Source: an uncultured Bacilli bacterium
GTDB lineage: Bacteria; Bacillota_I; Bacilli_A; RF39; UBA660
Length of the DNA: 38,392 nucleotides
Assembly (NCBI GenBank): GCA_934148875.1
Contig: CAKPDJ010000008.1
Coordinates: 1-38,392 of the forward strand
Reading direction: 5' to 3'
A model generated the notes under the pieces. It made no database searches and was not told the DNA's origin. It saw only the letters and a program-made list of their open reading frames with translations. Numbering within the stretch: position 1 is the first letter of the stretch; each line of letters starts with the position of its first letter. Below are positions 23,416 to 32,600 of the stretch, piece by piece. Made by a program: the position numbers and the translations under genes.

Positions 23416-24825
23416 TTACATTTTAATTAATTTTTTTATACCATAAGTAATGCCTATAATTGAAATTAATGAAAGTATTACGTAAGCTTTAATATTATCA
23501 CCTGTACTAGGATTAGGTTCACTATTATTTATTGTTTTATTTGTAGCTACTATTCCATAATGACTTAAGTGTGATGTTTCAAAAACTATATATCCATCTT
23601 CTATAGTTGCTGGTATAGTTTCTTTTATTTCATTATCTAAAATATAAACTACTTCGTATTTTTTATAACCTTTTAAATCTTCTGGTAATGCGACTTTTAT
23701 TTTCATTTTAGTATCAGTAATTTTAACTATATTACCATTTTCTAAAACATTAATATCAACTACATATTTAACATTTTTATCAGCAAGTTCTTTTTTAACT
23801 TCTACTTTCTTAATATCCAAAGTATAGTTTTTACTTTCTTCTTTTTCAAATGTAATACTACCATTTATTACTCCTGTACTTTTAATTTCCTTTATAGTAT
23901 TTTGTTCAGGTTGTTCAGAAGATATAGGTGTCATTGTTAGCTCTGGGTACATTCTCCATGTTGTTGGAAATTCATCAACATTTGTTTCTGTTTCCCAATC
24001 CGATACCCTATAATTATAATATTTACCATTTATTTTTAATTTAGTATCTCTTGTAAAAGCATATCCTTCTTTAGCTTTAAAATATAAAATGTATTGATAA
24101 TCTTTTTCACTTTCAAAAGTAGTGATAAGATTTTCATAACCTTTATTAAAGAATTCAGCTGAAGTTATACCTGCACCATCTTTAGTTTGCCAACCTTCAA
24201 ACTGATATACATACGATGAATCATCAGGTGTTTTTCCAGTAAATACTGGTTTATCATTTACATTAAAACTGATTGTTGCATTATTTAATTCTATGATGTC
24301 GATGTGTTTTAATTGAACTGGTTTTGTTGGTTTTATTGTTTTCACGGCAGTTACAAAAAGTGTTGTTTCAAAACTTTTCACATTTGCACTATTTATTTCT
24401 GTATTGTTTACTCTTACTGAAGTATTACTTCCAAATTTATTTTCATCTTTTGCTTTAAGAGAAATACTATACATATAAGTTTTTCCTTCTTCAAAAGTAG
24501 TTATTTTTTTATCTTGTGATAACTCATTGTTTTTTGCTTCATCAGAATACCAAAACTTAACTGGAACAGACTCTCCACTTGCATTAGTTTCCATCTCTTC
24601 CCAGTATTCATACTCTACATCATATAGTTCATCCCAGGGATCACATTTATAAGCTTTTGCTTCTGGCTTATCACCGGGATTATAATTAAATTTTACACCC
24701 TCAATATCTATATTAGCTGTGCTCAAATCTAAATCCTCTGCAAATGTTGTTATCGGTGCAATACAAATGGTGAACAGAAACACTAACACAGTGCTGATAA
24801 ATAATTTTTTCTTCTTATTTTTCAT
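23416..24825 (-). CDS. Secreted, sortase-anchored surface protein with NPSTG sorting signal
   Basis: A 469-residue protein with a clear signal peptide (KKKKLFISTVLVFLFTICIA then PITTFAED, cleavage near residue 29). Two similar segments of about 100 residues follow (FNYNPGDKPEAKAY and FNVNDKPVFTG, each ending in a KTYMYSISLKAKDE- or KDYQYILYFKAKEG-like strand and an FxxxT(K/S)xRxNxxxxN pattern). The tail has PSTGD, a hydrophobic span and KKLIKM: a cell-wall sorting signal reading NPSTG. It should be anchored to peptidoglycan by a sortase; a class B sortase gene lies about 4 kb away. Single gene with a strong ribosome binding site and own terminator. Confidence 0.8.
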   Translation of the reverse strand: MKNKKKKLFISTVLVFLFTICIAPITTFAEDLDLSTANIDIEGVKFNYNPGDKPEAKAYKCDPWDELYDVEYEYWEEMETNASGESVPVKFWYSDEAKNNELSQDKKITTFEEGKTYMYSISLKAKDENKFGSNTSVRVNNTEINSANVKSFETTLFVTAVKTIKPTKPVQLKHIDIIELNNATISFNVNDKPVFTGKTPDDSSYVYQFEGWQTKDGAGITSAEFFNKGYENLITTFESEKDYQYILYFKAKEGYAFTRDTKLKINGKYYNYRVSDWETETNVDEFPTTWRMYPELTMTPISSEQPEQNTIKEIKSTGVINGSITFEKEESKNYTLDIKKVEVKKELADKNVKYVVDINVLENGNIVKITDTKMKIKVALPEDLKGYKKYEVVYILDNEIKETIPATIEDGYIVFETSHLSHYGIVATNKTINNSEPNPSTGDNIKAYVILSLISIIGITYGIKKLIKM

Positions 24826-24944
24826 ATTCTTTCTTCTCCTAACTTTATTTGATTTTTTTATTATTAATCTTTATAGTCATAATAATTATTAATATAGACC
24901 TATCATCTATAATCTAATAATTTCTCTCTATGTTACCCCTTTTT

Positions 24945-25907
24945 TTATTCCTCATATCTAACCTCATTCATACTATTAAATCCACTTAAGTAATAATCAT
25001 CTGAATAATCTCTTACTCTATTTTCCATAACATCATTTATAGGAATAAGTGTATAGTCTTTTAAAATTACATATTTATAGGTAAATGTTAATACTTCGTT
25101 ATAATATTTAGTTAACATATTAATTCTAACTGTAGTTGTAATTTTTTTATTTAAACTATTATCAAAATAATCCATTATTTCATAAAAACCTTTATCAGTT
25201 TTTAGTATTCTTTCATTATAAATTCTGATTATTTTTTCGTTTTCATAGTTACCACTTACTTTTTCTGTACTAGGATATTTATTATTTCCATAACTTATAC
25301 CATACAGAATGTTATCTTTTGCATAAACATAATTAGACATGAAATCATAATCTATTTTTTTACCAAGATATGTAGTAGAATATTCCCATTTTAAAGAATC
25401 ACTTAAACTATATAGTGCACTTTGATACATATCATAAGAATCTCTAACTTTATTGTCTAAATTATTATCATGTAAAGTATATAAAGTGTCATTGTAGTCA
25501 AAAAACTTAATATCTGAACCAAAACCTGGTTGTATATTCATTGCCTTAATATTTTCTGGAATATCGTATACTTTTTTATATTCAAACTCACCATTATTTA
25601 ATCTTTGAGGATTATAAATATAAATAGAATTATTACTTATAAATGCATAATTTCTGAAGCAAGTATTTTCATTTAATACTTCACCACCAGTAATTTTCTT
25701 GTAGTTAGCTTCTTCTTTAGTTTTATTATTCTTTTTTAATACTGCTTCAACTAGAGTGGTTGGTTCGGTATCTTTAGTATTATCACTATTAGTTTTATCT
25801 TCTTTATTATTATTATTGTTACCAGTTACTAGTAAAAGAGTGGCTATAATAGCTACAAGTAAAACTAATACAGCACTAATAATATAGATATTTTTTTTAT
25901 TCTTCAC
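24945..25907 (-). CDS. Membrane-anchored extracytoplasmic protein, unknown
   Basis: About 320 residues from a GTG start (25907), with AAAGGTG six bases upstream. One N-terminal membrane segment (about 6-29), a low-complexity Asn/Lys/Asp/Thr linker, then an extracytoplasmic domain of about 250 residues with many Tyr and Asn. No known family is recognised. It follows the next gene by five bases, so the two form an operon and probably act together at the cell surface. Confidence 0.65.
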   Translation of the reverse strand: MKNKKNIYIISAVLVLLVAIIATLLLVTGNNNNNKEDKTNSDNTKDTEPTTLVEAVLKKNNKTKEEANYKKITGGEVLNENTCFRNYAFISNNSIYIYNPQRLNNGEFEYKKVYDIPENIKAMNIQPGFGSDIKFFDYNDTLYTLHDNNLDNKVRDSYDMYQSALYSLSDSLKWEYSTTYLGKKIDYDFMSNYVYAKDNILYGISYGNNKYPSTEKVSGNYENEKIIRIYNERILKTDKGFYEIMDYFDNSLNKKITTTVRINMLTKYYNEVLTFTYKYVILKDYTLIPINDVMENRVRDYSDDYYLSGFNSMNEVRYEE

Positions 25908-25912
25908 ACTAA

Positions 25913-26986
25913 TCACCTTTTTTCAATATATCCACTTGTTTGTTTTGTATACATATCATCTGTTATAGATTTATATCTTTCACCATCATAATCATCTGTA
26001 AAACCATTATATGCTTTATATATTTCATTAGTTTCAGTATCATATACTCTTTCATATCCAAGTGTTGCATCACTTTGCTTTTGGCTCATAATATCATAAC
26101 TAGCACTTCTCTTTTCCCATGAATCCATAATTCCATCAGTTATTTGATTACAGATATTTCTAACACTTTGGAAGTTTTGCATTACTGCATCTTGTTGGGT
26201 ATTAAATCCACTCATAAAAGTATCTGTAAATTCTAATGAAGAAGATATAGTACTTAATGTTTCTTGCCAATCTATAAATTCATCCTTTGGTGCAGTAATA
26301 AAGATAGCATCATATACATTTAGGTAATAAATATCTATTTGCTTTCCAGAAATTATATTTTCATAAACATAATATGGGCCAGCATCATATACGTAAGCAG
26401 TAAACAAACCTTCAGCATCTTTGCCATCGGCATCTTTAAATGTCGCTCTTAAAATATCTCCACCTAATACTCCAGTTCCTAAATTTTCAACAACAGTAAA
26501 ATCATTTAAAGTTGGGAATGTAAATAAACTGGTATTGTTTAAAGGACCTAAATCATTAAATATCTTATAAAATCCTTCAGTATTTTTACCTTCTATTACT
26601 GATGTTTTAGCAAATAAACTATTTGGATAATATTTCTGTTGAAATGCTTTAGCTTCTTGAGATTTATTATATCCTTCTGTTTTCATATTAAAGAAAAATT
26701 GATAGGTTGGTCTTTGCGGATCATAGGCTTTGATTGTGTAGTGAATGTAATCACCTAAAACATCAACCTTCCATCCTTCTGGTATTTTCATTTTAACTAG
26801 GCCATTATCAAAGTCAGTAAATTTAATTGTTTTTGTTTTACTTTCTTTGATTGTAAATTTTGAATTCTTATCAGAAAAGTCTGACTTATTATCATTATTT
26901 TTCTTATTAGAATTGAGTAATCCAAATCCTAATAATGCAGCAATTGCTACAACTACAACAGGTATTAATATTCTTTTATTTTTCAT
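25913..26986 (-). CDS. Membrane-anchored extracytoplasmic protein, unknown
   Basis: A 357-residue protein with an N-terminal membrane segment (about 6-24), an Asn/Lys/Ser linker and a domain beginning IKFTDFDNGLVKMKIPEGWK, then VDVLGDYIHYTIKAYDP and YQFFFNMKTEGYNKSQEA. Similar 'IPEGW' proteins of unknown function occur across Bacillota. AGGAGG ribosome binding site. Its promoter lies in the 150-base gap shared with the divergent regulator-sortase operon. Confidence 0.7.
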   Translation of the reverse strand: MKNKRILIPVVVVAIAALLGFGLLNSNKKNNDNKSDFSDKNSKFTIKESKTKTIKFTDFDNGLVKMKIPEGWKVDVLGDYIHYTIKAYDPQRPTYQFFFNMKTEGYNKSQEAKAFQQKYYPNSLFAKTSVIEGKNTEGFYKIFNDLGPLNNTSLFTFPTLNDFTVVENLGTGVLGGDILRATFKDADGKDAEGLFTAYVYDAGPYYVYENIISGKQIDIYYLNVYDAIFITAPKDEFIDWQETLSTISSSLEFTDTFMSGFNTQQDAVMQNFQSVRNICNQITDGIMDSWEKRSASYDIMSQKQSDATLGYERVYDTETNEIYKAYNGFTDDYDGERYKSITDDMYTKQTSGYIEKR

Positions 26987-27112
26987 AACATACTCCTCCT
27001 ATATCTTTTGTATATTTTATTATATTTTAATTTTTTTACTATAACAATCTACTTACCATTTAAAACATTGTTTTTTATGACAACTTTTTATGATATATCT
27101 TATTATATATTG

Positions 27113-27118
27113 TATAAT
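27113..27118 (+). promoter_or_regulatory. -10 box of the regulator-sortase operon
   Basis: TATAAT 18 bases before the ATG at 27137, with GAGGTG as ribosome binding site. A matching -35 is not evident. Confidence 0.35.
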
Positions 27119-27136
27119 ATCTATGAGGTGAAAACA

Positions 27137-28852
27137 ATGCTTTTTAAAGACAAATTAAATTACTATCTAGAAATAACAGACTCTACTTCCAAAGATTTGT
27201 CTATTGAATCCGGAATATCTCAGCCAGTTATAAGTAGGTATAGGAATGGAGAAAGAACTCCACAAATTAATAGTAAACAATTAGATAAACTTGCTACAGC
27301 TATTTTTAGTATAGCCAATAGAAAAAAAATAATTATAGATAGTAAAGAAGAAATATTAAATAATTTAACTAGTACTATTATTAACAAAGATAATTTTGAT
27401 TATGATAATCTTAGTAGTAATCTAAACAAACTGATAACAACATTGAAGATTAATATTAATGATATGTCTAAGTATATTGTGTTTGATGCATCACATGTAT
27501 CTAGAATTAGGTATGGTAAGACTAAACCATCTGATCCTATTAGTTTTGCTACTAAAGTATGTAATTATGTTCTATCAAAATATAATGATGCAGATAGTAT
27601 TAAAACACTTACTACACTTTTGGATTGTGGTGATGTCGGTAATAAAAAGTTATTTGATTTATTATTTACATGGCTTACTAATAATAATCAATCTAAAGAC
27701 TATATCAGTGACTTTCTTTCTAACTTGGATAACTTTAATTTGAATGATTATATTAAAACAATTAAATTTGATAAACTAAAGGTACCTAATATTCCTTTTT
27801 ACCATGCTAAGACGAGAAATTATTATGGGTTGGAGGAAATGAAAAAAGGTGAATTGGACTTTTTTAAAGCAACTGTTCTTTCTAAATCGATGGATGATAT
27901 TTATATGTGTAGTGATATGCCAATGAAAGATATGGCTAAAGATATTGATTTTGGAAAGAAATGGATGTTTGCGATAGCAATGAGTTTAAAAAAAGGACTT
28001 CATCTAAATATAATTCATAATCTAGATAGACCATTTAACGAAATGATGCTTGGTCTTGAAAGTTGGATACCTATTTACATGACAGGACAGATTTCTCCAT
28101 ACTATTTAAGAGATAGTAAAAATAATATCTATCATCATTTCAACTATGTTTCTGGGACTGTTGCATTAACTGGTGAATGTATTAATGGCTATCATAATAA
28201 GGGAAAATACTACTTAACAAGTAATAAAAAAGAAGTAGATTATTACAAAGAAAAAGCTAACTTATTATTTAAAAAAGCTAATTCGCTTATGGATATTTAT
28301 AATGATAATAACAGTGATACATTTAAAGTATTCATGCTAAAAAATGCTAAAATTGATGATAATAGAACTAGAACATTATCTTCATTACCATTATTTACTA
28401 TAGATGATAGTTTACTTATTAAAATTTTAGAAAGAAATGGTATAAGCAATGATGATATTAACAAAATAGTTGAATATAAGAAAACAGAAAGAAAAGAAAT
28501 GGATAATATTCTTAAAAAGAATAAAGTAACAGATATTATATGTGAATATGATAAAAATAACTTTGATGATGATATATGTTTGTCTTTAGAAAATATTTTC
28601 TATAATAAAAAGATTAAATATAATTATGATGAATATTTAAGTCATTTAGCTAGTACTAAAAAATATGCTAAAAATAATAACTATAAAGTTGTAGTTAATA
28701 AGGATAAAACATTCAAAAATATTAATATTACTGTAGTAGAAAATAATTATGTAGTACTTTCTAAAAATAGTAATCCAGTTATTCACTTTGTTATTAGACA
28801 TCCAAAACTAGTTGATGCTATTAAGAATTTTAAACCATTAGTGAAGGAATAA
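27137..28852 (+). CDS. Large HTH protein with two N-terminal helix-turn-helix-like domains
   Basis: A 571-residue protein. Residues 1-55 hold an XRE-like helix-turn-helix (KDLSIESGISQPVISRYRNG), and residues about 105-165 a second one (NDMSKYIVFDASHVSRIRYG). The rest is an unfamiliar domain with KGLHLNIIHNLDRPFNEMML followed by GLESWIPIYMTGQISPYYL, which recurs in large regulator-like proteins of Lachnospiraceae and relatives. GAGGTG fixes the start at 27137; an upstream in-frame ATG at 27008 lies in the promoter region. It ends five bases before the sortase start, so both are cotranscribed. Confidence 0.65.
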   Translation: MLFKDKLNYYLEITDSTSKDLSIESGISQPVISRYRNGERTPQINSKQLDKLATAIFSIANRKKIIIDSKEEILNNLTSTIINKDNFDYDNLSSNLNKLITTLKININDMSKYIVFDASHVSRIRYGKTKPSDPISFATKVCNYVLSKYNDADSIKTLTTLLDCGDVGNKKLFDLLFTWLTNNNQSKDYISDFLSNLDNFNLNDYIKTIKFDKLKVPNIPFYHAKTRNYYGLEEMKKGELDFFKATVLSKSMDDIYMCSDMPMKDMAKDIDFGKKWMFAIAMSLKKGLHLNIIHNLDRPFNEMMLGLESWIPIYMTGQISPYYLRDSKNNIYHHFNYVSGTVALTGECINGYHNKGKYYLTSNKKEVDYYKEKANLLFKKANSLMDIYNDNNSDTFKVFMLKNAKIDDNRTRTLSSLPLFTIDDSLLIKILERNGISNDDINKIVEYKKTERKEMDNILKKNKVTDIICEYDKNNFDDDICLSLENIFYNKKIKYNYDEYLSHLASTKKYAKNNNYKVVVNKDKTFKNINITVVENNYVVLSKNSNPVIHFVIRHPKLVDAIKNFKPLVKE

Positions 28853-28856
28853 TATA

Positions 28857-29699
28857 ATGAAAAAAAAGGAAAAGAAAAAGCTAAAGAATATAATACCTAT
28901 TTTATTGATGATTGTTTTTGGGGTAATCTTGATTATATCTATAATTAAAATCATTGGTTGGAATAAAGATAATGATAATACTAGTAAACAAATTGAAATA
29001 GTTCAAGATGAAGCAAAAATTGAAGAAGTTGAAGATGATGATAATACTGAAATAATAGAACAGCCCGTAAAATTACCTAAAGCTAATCCTTATTGGGATT
29101 ATATTAAGATGAATATGATTAATGTTGATTTTACGGAACTAAAGAAAATAAATAATGATGTTAAAGGTTGGATACAAGTTAATGGAACTAATATTAATTA
29201 TCCATTTGTACAAGCAAGTGATAATAAGTATTACTTAAATCATTCTTTTAATAAGTCACTTAATTATGCGGGATGGGTATTTCTCGATTATAGAAATAAT
29301 TTAACTAATAATAAAAATACTATTATTTATGCTCATGGTAGAATTGATAAAACTATGTTTGGTAGCTTAAGAAATATTTTATCTAGTGGATGGTTAAATA
29401 ATTCTAATAATTATGTAGTAAAATTATCTACAGAAAAAGAAAATACATTATGGCAAGTATTTAGTGTTTATCATATTCCAACAACTAGTGATTATATACA
29501 AACAGAGTTTAGTAGTGATGATGAATTTTTACAGTTAATTACTAAATTAAAAGATAGAAGTATGTTTAACTTTAATACTGATGTAAATAGTAATGATAAT
29601 ATTTTGACTTTATCCACCTGTTATAGTGATACTGAAAAAGTTGTTTTACATGCTAAACTAATCAAGAAGAGTGATAATAATATGCTTACTTCTAACTAA
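28857..29699 (+). CDS. Class B sortase
   Basis: A 280-residue protein: membrane anchor (about 11-33), acidic linker, then a sortase domain. Class B features are visible: NDVKGWIQVNGTNINYPFVQ, YYLNHSF, NTIIYAHGR with catalytic His160, and TLSTCYSD with catalytic Cys255. The third residue, normally Arg six to ten positions after the Cys (as in R-x-VV-x-AKL), reads Lys261 here (EKVVLHAKLIK). It joins sorting-signal proteins to the cell wall; the NPSTG protein at 23416 is a likely client. AAGGA lies before the ATG. Confidence 0.88.
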   Translation: MKKKEKKKLKNIIPILLMIVFGVILIISIIKIIGWNKDNDNTSKQIEIVQDEAKIEEVEDDDNTEIIEQPVKLPKANPYWDYIKMNMINVDFTELKKINNDVKGWIQVNGTNINYPFVQASDNKYYLNHSFNKSLNYAGWVFLDYRNNLTNNKNTIIYAHGRIDKTMFGSLRNILSSGWLNNSNNYVVKLSTEKENTLWQVFSVYHIPTTSDYIQTEFSSDDEFLQLITKLKDRSMFNFNTDVNSNDNILTLSTCYSDTEKVVLHAKLIKKSDNNMLTSN

Positions 29700-29721
29700 G
29701 AATTACACTTAATTCTTAGTT
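29694..29721 (+). terminator. Terminator of the regulator-sortase operon
   Basis: AACTAAGAATTA (29694-29705) pairs with TAATTCTTAGTT (29710-29721), 12 bp with a 4-nt loop, followed by TTTTT. Confidence 0.88.
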
Positions 29722-29749
29722 TTTTTATTACGTATTTTAATTATGGGCA

Positions 29750-29758
29750 TGATATAAT
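29750..29758 (+). promoter_or_regulatory. Extended -10 promoter of the flavoprotein operon
   Basis: TGATATAAT: TGn next to TATAAT (29753-29758), about 20 bases before the start at 29779. A -35 box is poor, as usual for extended -10 promoters. Confidence 0.45.
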
Positions 29759-29778
29759 TATAAGTGGTGAAGATGTTT

Positions 29779-30999
29779 ATGAAAAAAATTGTAGTTATTG
29801 GTGGAGGCGTATCTGGTCTTATTGCCGCTATACATGCTAAAAATAAAAATAATCGAGTTATTATTTTAGAAAGAAACAATACCTGTGGAAAAAAGATTTT
29901 AGTTACTGGTAATGGTAAGTGTAATTATTCTAATTCTAATCAAGATATTAATCATTATCATAGTAGCAGTAGTGATAATTTAGAAAGTATTATTAACCAA
30001 GGAAATATTTCAGCTTTCTTAGATTTTTATAAGAGTATTGGTATTATACCTAAAGTAAAAAATGGATATTATTATCCTTATTCAAATCAAGCGGTTACCG
30101 TACAACAGGCATTATTAAGAAAAGTTAATGAATTAGATATTGATGTTAAAACTAATACCTACGTTGATGATATTGCTTTAAATGGTAATTCTTTTAAAGT
30201 TAAGACTAATAATGGTATTATTGATGCTGATATAGTAATTATTGCTTGTGGTGGTAAGTCATATTCTAAACTTGGTACAGATGGCAATGGCTATCAATTA
30301 TTAAAAAAATTAGGACATAATATTATTCCCGTTGTTCCTGCTCTAACCCAAATTAAAGTATTTGAAAATATTAAGGATTTAGCTGGAGTTAGAAGTGAAG
30401 TTTCAATTACGCTAATTGAGGATGATAAACCTATTAAATCTGAAATTGGTGAAGTACAGTTTACTGATTATGGAATTAGTGGAATTTGTTCAATGCAACT
30501 TAGTAAATATATTAGTTATGGAATAATGGATAAAAAATGTGAGAAAATAGTTATTAACTTTGTTTCTGATATAGCTAAAAGTAAAGAAGAATTCGTTAGA
30601 TTTATTGAAAGTAATAATTGGTTGGACTTTGAGGTAGGAAGTTTACTTGATAGTTTATTGAATTATAAAGTAACTAATTATATTTTGAAGGAAACTAAAA
30701 TTGTTGGTAATGTAAAAATCAGAAACTTAAGTGATGAAGAAATAGATATTTTAATTAATTGTCTTATTAATTTTACTCTTACTGCTACAGGGACTAATAC
30801 TTTTGATAATTCACAGGTTAGTGCTGGCGGAGTTGATTTAAAAGAAATAGATTTAACTACTATGAAATCAAAAATTATTCCTAATCTATATATAGTTGGT
30901 GAGATAGCTGATGTTGATGGTGATTGTGGTGGTTATAATATAACTTTTGCTTCAATTAGTGGTATGTTAGCAGGTATGGAGGTAAATAAAAATGATTAG
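29779..30999 (+). CDS. HI0933/YhiN-family FAD-dependent oxidoreductase
   Basis: A 406-residue flavoprotein from MKKIVVIGGGVSGLIAAIHA: a Rossmann GxGxxG FAD-binding motif in the first 15 residues, then ILERNNTCGKKILVTGNGKC (the family's GKKLxxTGxGRCN) and a C-terminal GEIADVDGDCGGYNITFAS FAD-contact block. Family members are soluble flavoenzymes; some, such as BaiN, act in bile acid metabolism, but the substrate here is unknown. Start: the ATG at 29779 has GGTG nine bases upstream; GTG at 29764 and ATG at 29773 are alternatives. The next flavoprotein overlaps it by 8 bases. Confidence 0.85.
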   Translation: MKKIVVIGGGVSGLIAAIHAKNKNNRVIILERNNTCGKKILVTGNGKCNYSNSNQDINHYHSSSSDNLESIINQGNISAFLDFYKSIGIIPKVKNGYYYPYSNQAVTVQQALLRKVNELDIDVKTNTYVDDIALNGNSFKVKTNNGIIDADIVIIACGGKSYSKLGTDGNGYQLLKKLGHNIIPVVPALTQIKVFENIKDLAGVRSEVSITLIEDDKPIKSEIGEVQFTDYGISGICSMQLSKYISYGIMDKKCEKIVINFVSDIAKSKEEFVRFIESNNWLDFEVGSLLDSLLNYKVTNYILKETKIVGNVKIRNLSDEEIDILINCLINFTLTATGTNTFDNSQVSAGGVDLKEIDLTTMKSKIIPNLYIVGEIADVDGDCGGYNITFASISGMLAGMEVNKND

Positions 31000-32575
31000 A
31001 ATTAGGCAAATAGAAATACCTGTTGATAATGATAATATTGAAGAAATAAAAAAATGTTGTAGTAAAAAAATTAAGATATCTAGTTATGATATTAAAGATA
31101 TATTTATCCACAAGAAATCAATTGATGCTAGAAAAAAGCCTAATATTTATTATGTATATGAAGTAGATGTTTTAGTTAATGATGAAAAGAATATTTTGAA
31201 AAGAGTACATTCAAATGATATTTTTATTACGCCTAACGAAGAATATAAATTTCCAAAAAGTGGAACTAAGAAGTTAGAGCATCCTATTGTGGTAGTTGGG
31301 GCTGGACCTTGTGGATTATTCTGTAGTTATATGTTAGCACAAGCTGGATACAAGGTAATTATTATTGAACGTGGAGGAAAAATAGAAGAAAGAGTTAAAA
31401 GTGTTGAAGAATTTTGGCAAACTGGAAAGCTAAACACTAATTCCAATGTTCAGTTTGGTGAAGGTGGAGCTGGTACATTCTCTGATGGTAAATTGAATAC
31501 ATTAGTTAAAGATCCTTATTTTCGTCATAGAAAATTACTAGAAATCTTTGTTGAATGTGGTGCACCAAAGGAAATACTTTATTTGAATAAACCTCATATT
31601 GGTACTAATTTACTTAGAAAAGTAATAATTAATATGCGTAATAAAATTATAGATATGGGTGGTGAGTTTAGATATAATACTTGTCTTACAGATATTCATA
31701 TAAATAATAATAAAATTTATGAAATAGAGTTAAATAATAATGAAATATTATCTACTGATGTTTTAGTTTTAGCACTTGGTCATAGTGCTAGAGATACATT
31801 TAAGATGCTATATGATAAGAATATTAATATGACAGGTAAACCTTTTGCGATAGGAATTAGAATTCAGCATCCTCAAGAAATGATTAATAATAGTCAGTAT
31901 GGTAAAGTTAAGTTGGATCCTGCTAGTTATAAGCTTACATATAAAGCTAGTAATGGACGTGGTGTTTATACATTTTGTATGTGTCCTGGTGGATATGTAG
32001 TTAATGCTTCAAGTGAAAATAATAAATTAGCTATTAATGGAATGAGTAATTATGAACGTGATACTCTTAATGCCAATAGTGCCGTTATTGTTACTATATC
32101 ACCTAAAGATTATGGTGATGGTGCTTTGGATGGAGTTGAATTTCAACGTAATTTAGAGGAAAAAGCTTATAATCTAGGAAATGGTATGATACCTGTTCAA
32201 TTATATAAAGATTTTAAGAATAAAATAACTAGTACCAAATTAGGTTTAGTTGAACCTATTTTTAAGGGTAATTATAAATTAAGTGATATAAGTACCATTT
32301 TGCCAAGTGAAATTTATGAAGCATTAGTTGAGGGAATTGAAAATTTTGGAAGTAAAATTAAAGGCTTTAATAGAGATGATGCTGTTATAGCGGCTATTGA
32401 AAGTAGAACTTCATCTCCTATTAGAATTATTAGAAATGAACTTGGTGTTAGTAATATTGATGGAATATATCCTGCTGGTGAAGGTGCTGGATATGCTGGT
32501 GGTATTACTTCTAGTGGAATGGATGGTATGCTAGTTGCAGAATGGATTGCTTCAGTTTATGATAAAAATAAATAA
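30992..32575 (+). CDS. COG2509-family FAD-dependent dehydrogenase
   Basis: A 527-residue protein. An N-terminal domain of about 90 residues precedes the FAD site IVVVGAGPCGLFCSYMLAQA and an ERG acidic turn (IIIERGGKIEERV). The block FGEGGAGTFSDGKLNTLVKD and the C-terminal YPAGEGAGYAGGITSSGMDG are hallmarks of COG2509 'uncharacterised FAD-dependent dehydrogenase'. GGAGG lies in the end of the upstream gene. Coexpressed with the HI0933-like protein; the two may share a substrate or redox partner, but none is known. Confidence 0.88.
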   Translation: MIRIRQIEIPVDNDNIEEIKKCCSKKIKISSYDIKDIFIHKKSIDARKKPNIYYVYEVDVLVNDEKNILKRVHSNDIFITPNEEYKFPKSGTKKLEHPIVVVGAGPCGLFCSYMLAQAGYKVIIIERGGKIEERVKSVEEFWQTGKLNTNSNVQFGEGGAGTFSDGKLNTLVKDPYFRHRKLLEIFVECGAPKEILYLNKPHIGTNLLRKVIINMRNKIIDMGGEFRYNTCLTDIHINNNKIYEIELNNNEILSTDVLVLALGHSARDTFKMLYDKNINMTGKPFAIGIRIQHPQEMINNSQYGKVKLDPASYKLTYKASNGRGVYTFCMCPGGYVVNASSENNKLAINGMSNYERDTLNANSAVIVTISPKDYGDGALDGVEFQRNLEEKAYNLGNGMIPVQLYKDFKNKITSTKLGLVEPIFKGNYKLSDISTILPSEIYEALVEGIENFGSKIKGFNRDDAVIAAIESRTSSPIRIIRNELGVSNIDGIYPAGEGAGYAGGITSSGMDGMLVAEWIASVYDKNK

Positions 32576-32600
32576 ACAGTTAGAAATAAATCTAACTGTT
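32575..32600. terminator. Bidirectional terminator between flavoprotein and t6A operons
   Basis: AACAGTTAGA (32575-32584) pairs with TCTAACTGTT (32591-32600), 6-nt loop; followed by T on the plus strand and T-rich sequence on the minus strand. It contains the tsaD stop codon. Confidence 0.8.

Noticed and set aside
27459..27743. 94-residue plus-strand frame inside the large HTH protein gene
   Set aside because: Out-of-frame shadow with no ribosome binding site.
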